DNA from: Bacteroidaceae bacterium
Lineage (GTDB): Bacteria > Bacteroidota > Bacteroidia > Bacteroidales > Bacteroidaceae
DNA length: 8,371 nt
Reading direction: 5' to 3'
Assembly (NCBI GenBank): GCA_017551845.1
Contig: JAFZKR010000025.1
Coordinates: 1-8,371 of the forward strand
Shown here in pieces: positions 5,422 to 8,371 of this stretch (its first letter is position 1; each line of letters opens with the position of its first letter). Made by a program: the position numbers and the translations under genes. The notes beneath the pieces were generated by a model that made no database searches, had not been told where the DNA came from, and saw only the letters and a list, made by a program, of their open reading frames with translations.

Positions 5422-8371
5422 TTACTTTATTAGACGTTTTGTTCCGTCAATAATGTACAGTCCCGGAGCAAGCGTACCAACACCTGCTCTTATCCTACGG
5501 CCTGTAATATCATAAACAACCGGTTCAGCGGCATCACTCCTGTCATCCTGAATAAATTGATCCACCTTTGTCTCAACGGCAATATTACTGAAATACCGCC
5601 ATCCGGTCGCTGACTGATACTCACCCATGCTGCCCTCAGGAACATACAGAATAGCGTTTCTGAAAACATTCCCGGTAAACGGCCCCACATAGGCCGCTTC
5701 CTCCATTTCTTCATAAGGCTCAAAGAATATTCTGTCAAGAATCATCTTACTCGAATAATTGGCGGCATTCGAATTTGAGATATTGACTGAAAGCAATATC
5801 TTTATTGAAGACAAGTCGGACGGTATTGTCAATGTATCAGCTATCATCACAGAATCATACCCGGTCATATCATTGCTGTAATATACAGGTTTTAAACGGC
5901 GACCGGACAGTACCTGCTCATTTAAAAGAGTCACCGTACTGACAGCACTGTCAGAAAACAGGAATCCGTCTATCTGAGGATGGAAATAATTAGGCTTATT
6001 TTCCGGACTGGGCAGCATGCCGACACTTACCTTGTATGTTCCTGCCGGAAGGAACCAGTCAATATAACAGTCCCAACTGGCAATACCGGTACGGCTGATA
6101 GAGGTAACTGTTCTTCCCAGCTCACTGTTATAGCTTGGAGATAAAGACAGCCCATTATTTGCACTGTTGTCGGCAATATCGGCATAATCACCAACGGCAA
6201 AGGGATAATAGCTTGACAGTTCCTTAGGAGCAACGGCAGCCGATGTCACAGTTTTAATCGAATTACATCCCCAAAAGGCATTATACCCAATTTCAGGTGC
6301 GCCTTCAAACCTGACATCTTTCAGGGAAGTACAGTTCCTGAATGCATAATCACCTATCGTGTCAACACTCAACGGAACAGTTATTGAAATCAAGCCGGTA
6401 CAACCGTAAAAAGCATTTTTTGATATACTGGTCAAACCTTCCGGCAAAGTCAAGGATGTCAATCTTTCACAACCAGAGAACGCATCTTCGCCAATGCTCT
6501 TCAAGCCCGACGGCAATACGACAGAGACCAGATTAAAGCATTTCAAGAATGCGCCATCCTCTATATCGGCTACTCCAGACTGAATCACAACAGAATTCAG
6601 ATTAATGCAGTTCATGAAAGTATGGGAGGCAATCCTTTCTGCCTTTCCGCCAATAACCGCATGTTTAATGTTTGTCCTGAAACATCCGATAACCGGCGAA
6701 GCATCAAGATGTGAATACCAATAAACAGTATCCAACAAGCACTCGTAGAAAGCATTGTTTCCTATAGTACTCACATACTCAGGAATAATAATGGAAGAGA
6801 GCCCCTTGCAGCAGCCGAAAGCATTTTCACCTATATATGTGACACCCTCCGGAATATTTATTGAGGTTAATCCCGAGCAGTTATAAAATGCATTGTCCAT
6901 TATTGTATTCAAATCTTCAGGCATTTTTATAGAAGCCAGATTCTTACAACCTGAAAAAGCCGAATAACCTATCCACGAAACGCTCTCCGGAATTGTCACA
7001 TTTTCCAGATTGACGCATCCATACAGAAGATACGATTCAATCTTTTCCAACCCATCAGGAAAATGAATCGAGCTTAATTGAGCGCAATCCTGAAAGGCAG
7101 ACTGACCTATTTCAGTAACACTTTCGGGAATAACCAATGATGATTCTAGAGCACAGTCCATGAAAGCCCTCTGTCCTATACGTCTGACATTATCAGGAAT
7201 CCTTATCGATGTCAAACTGATACAACGTTCAAACGCATCTTCACCTATTCTCACAACATTATCCGGAAGAATTATTGAAGACAAGCTGTCACAAGTAGAA
7301 AAGACATCATCCCTGATAATCGAGACACCTGAGGGAATATTGATTGAAGCAAGGTTACGGCATGTCTGAAAAGCCCCGTTCCCGATATTCTTCACACTCT
7401 CAGGAATAACCATCTCAGTCAACCCGCTACAACCATAAAAGCCGCATAGTCCAATACTCTCCAAACCCTCAGGCAATGAGATCGAAGTAAGCCCCGTACA
7501 ACCTAGAAAAGCCATTTCTTCAATTCTTTTCAAAGTAGAAGGCAATATTACATAATTAATGCCGCTGTAACTGTTGAATGCATCCTCTCCTATTGACTTC
7601 ACTCCTTCCGGGATTACGATTCTTGCAGGATATGAGCCTTTATATCCATAGACAATATTACTGACAATAACCAGACCGTCTTCCTGTTCTTCGAACCATT
7701 GGGTGTCATCCAATGCATGCGATCCTATATGTCCCAAACTCTCAGGAAATGAAATTGAAGAGAGACTGGTACAACCTGAAAAAGCATACTCACCAATCGT
7801 CGTCACTCCTTCAGGAATCGATATGGAAACAAGGTTTTCACAACCTGAAAAAGCATACTCACCTATTCCTGTTAAACTCTCCGGTATTTTAATTGAAGTA
7901 AGATCCAGACGATCAGAGAAAGCACTTCTCATGATGCTTGTAATACCATCAGGAATGGTTATTTCCGCGCCTTCGGGTATTTCACCCTTATAACCGCACG
8001 CCACATTTCCTAAACAGAGCAATCCCTCCGGTTGTTCTTCATACCATGATGCCTCATACATTCCGGAATCCGAATAATAATTTTTGGAAGTCAGACGAAT
8101 GCAATTATCGAATGCAGTGGCGTCAATATGAATCACATCAAGCGGAATATTTATTGAAGTCAGGCTGATACAATTATTGAACGACTGCTCACCGACACGT
8201 ATTACCCCTTGCGGAAGGATTATTGAAGTCAAATCATAGCAATCAGCAAATGCCCTGTCTTCAATGTTCGAAATCTTATAAGTAACCCCATTATAAGTTA
8301 CGTTTTCCGGTATCACGACATCTCCCTGGGATTTTCCTCCCCACACCAATGTCAATGACCGATCATTAACC
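5422..8371 (-). CDS. BspA-like leucine-rich-repeat surface protein, N-terminus cut by window edge
   Basis: The frame stays open to the right window edge, so the TTG at 8353-8355 is not the real start and the signal peptide lies outside. The visible 982 residues begin near VNDRSLTLVWGG and enter the repeats through GDVVIPENVTYNGVTY, a typical lead-in. Residues below count from the TTG. About 26 units of 23 residues follow (32-700), pattern IGexAFxgCxxLtSIxIPegVt, the BspA/Treponema-type LRR (LRR_5). Two units carry the long BspA loop: WYEEQPEGLLCLGNVACGYKG (104-124) and WFEEQEDGLVIVSNIVYGYKG (220-240). A third irregular unit spans 541-575. The C-terminal cap is split by a beta-rich domain (about 722-890). 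The protein ends in VYDITGRR...GLYIIDGTKRLIK, a tail common on secreted Bacteroidales proteins. BspA proteins are exported and bind host proteins or other cells; that role here is inferred by family. nhaC follows after 3 bases. Confidence 0.9.
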   Translation of the reverse strand, partial: VNDRSLTLVWGGKSQGDVVIPENVTYNGVTYKISNIEDRAFADCYDLTSIILPQGVIRVGEQSFNNCISLTSINIPLDVIHIDATAFDNCIRLTSKNYYSDSGMYEASWYEEQPEGLLCLGNVACGYKGEIPEGAEITIPDGITSIMRSAFSDRLDLTSIKIPESLTGIGEYAFSGCENLVSISIPEGVTTIGEYAFSGCTSLSSISFPESLGHIGSHALDDTQWFEEQEDGLVIVSNIVYGYKGSYPARIVIPEGVKSIGEDAFNSYSGINYVILPSTLKRIEEMAFLGCTGLTSISLPEGLESIGLCGFYGCSGLTEMVIPESVKNIGNGAFQTCRNLASINIPSGVSIIRDDVFSTCDSLSSIILPDNVVRIGEDAFERCISLTSIRIPDNVRRIGQRAFMDCALESSLVIPESVTEIGQSAFQDCAQLSSIHFPDGLEKIESYLLYGCVNLENVTIPESVSWIGYSAFSGCKNLASIKMPEDLNTIMDNAFYNCSGLTSINIPEGVTYIGENAFGCCKGLSSIIIPEYVSTIGNNAFYECLLDTVYWYSHLDASPVIGCFRTNIKHAVIGGKAERIASHTFMNCINLNSVVIQSGVADIEDGAFLKCFNLVSVVLPSGLKSIGEDAFSGCERLTSLTLPEGLTSISKNAFYGCTGLISITVPLSVDTIGDYAFRNCTSLKDVRFEGAPEIGYNAFWGCNSIKTVTSAAVAPKELSSYYPFAVGDYADIADNSANNGLSLSPSYNSELGRTVTSISRTGIASWDCYIDWFLPAGTYKVSVGMLPSPENKPNYFHPQIDGFLFSDSAVSTVTLLNEQVLSGRRLKPVYYSNDMTGYDSVMIADTLTIPSDLSSIKILLSVNISNSNAANYSSKMILDRIFFEPYEEMEEAAYVGPFTGNVFRNAILYVPEGSMGEYQSATGWRYFSNIAVETKVDQFIQDDRSDAAEPVVYDITGRRIRAGVGTLAPGLYIIDGTKRLIK
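5686..6192 (-). other. Beta-rich domain nested in the C-terminal cap of the BspA-like protein
   Basis: Residues about 722-890 of the BspA-like protein do not follow the 23-residue repeat. They begin near YADIADNSANNGLSLS and end near MILDRIFFEPYEE, with alternating hydrophobic patterns such as WDCYIDWFLPAGTYKVSVG (761-779). That is the look of a jelly-roll or galactose-binding-like sandwich. The flanks, VTSAAVAPKELSSYYPFA (703-720) and FTGNVFRNAILYVPEGSM (893-910), look like the two halves of the usual cap strand pair (VTSlAttPP... then ..AiLYVPeGS). I do not recognise a named family, so binding function is only a guess. Confidence 0.55.
6256..8262 (-). repeat. Array of about 26 BspA-type leucine-rich repeat units
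   Basis: The array encodes residues 32-700 of the surface protein in units of 23 codons (69 bases), each with an AF.gC core and an IP..V turn. Long loops interrupt it near residues 95-136, 216-248 and 541-575. Most units are diverged at base level, but units 5 and 6 share an identical 24-base stretch (7771-7794 and 7840-7863) exactly 69 bases apart, showing recent duplication or homogenisation. Unit count was made by eye. Confidence 0.85.

Noticed and set aside
5422..5520. Full type IX secretion sorting domain at the BspA-like C-terminus
   Set aside because: The tail VYDITGRR...KRLIK resembles the end of such domains, but the usual 70 to 100 residue sandwich is not evident before it, so I record only a Bacteroidales-type tail.
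8353..8355. TTG as the start of the BspA-like protein
   Set aside because: The frame remains open upstream to the window edge and the visible N-terminus has no signal peptide although the family is exported, so the true start is outside the window.
1..8371. Defence system, toxin-antitoxin pair, biosynthetic cluster or mobile element
   Set aside because: None of the complete genes belongs to such systems. The only hint is the DUF5131 fragment at the left edge, and its neighbours are out of view.

Overview
The window looks like chromosomal DNA from a gut or oral member of the Bacteroidales (Bacteroides, Phocaeicola or Prevotella-like). Four things point there: a long BspA-type leucine-rich-repeat surface protein, the gene order serC-serA-DUF1015, a short D-3-phosphoglycerate dehydrogenase of the lysine-active-site type, and a textbook Bacteroidetes promoter (TTTG, 20 bases, TACCTTTG) before serC. 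All six genes I accept lie on the minus strand, so transcription runs from the right edge to the left edge. I see no tRNA, rRNA, CRISPR array, integrase or insertion sequence.

Right block (4150 to 8371): a BspA-like protein, cut at its N-terminus by the window edge, is followed after 3 bases by an NhaC-family Na+/H+ antiporter. The two are probably one transcript. It ends in a palindromic repeat (4115-4149) directly after the antiporter stop codon.

Middle block (554 to 3886): serC (phosphoserine aminotransferase), serA (phosphoglycerate dehydrogenase) and a DUF1015 protein form an operon starting at the promoter at 3924-3955. SerA and SerC together convert 3-phosphoglycerate to O-phosphoserine. 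No serB phosphatase is present. The third gene is a DUF1015 protein with a DGHHR motif, whose exact role in serine metabolism is unknown to me. A hexamer-based inverted repeat sits between serA and DUF1015.

Left block (1 to 494): the 5' part of a DUF5131 (phage Gp37/Gp68-like) gene with a C-x6-C-x2-C motif runs off the left edge. A perfect 20-bp palindrome (511-551) separates it from the DUF1015 gene. This palindrome and the one after nhaC share sequence, so they are two copies of one interspersed repeat family, each placed at the 3' end of a gene.

Most of the window is conserved housekeeping or common accessory content. The points most worth a second look are the DUF1015 protein as a possible serine/phosphoserine enzyme, the interspersed palindrome family, and a beta-rich domain nested inside the C-terminal cap of the BspA-like protein.
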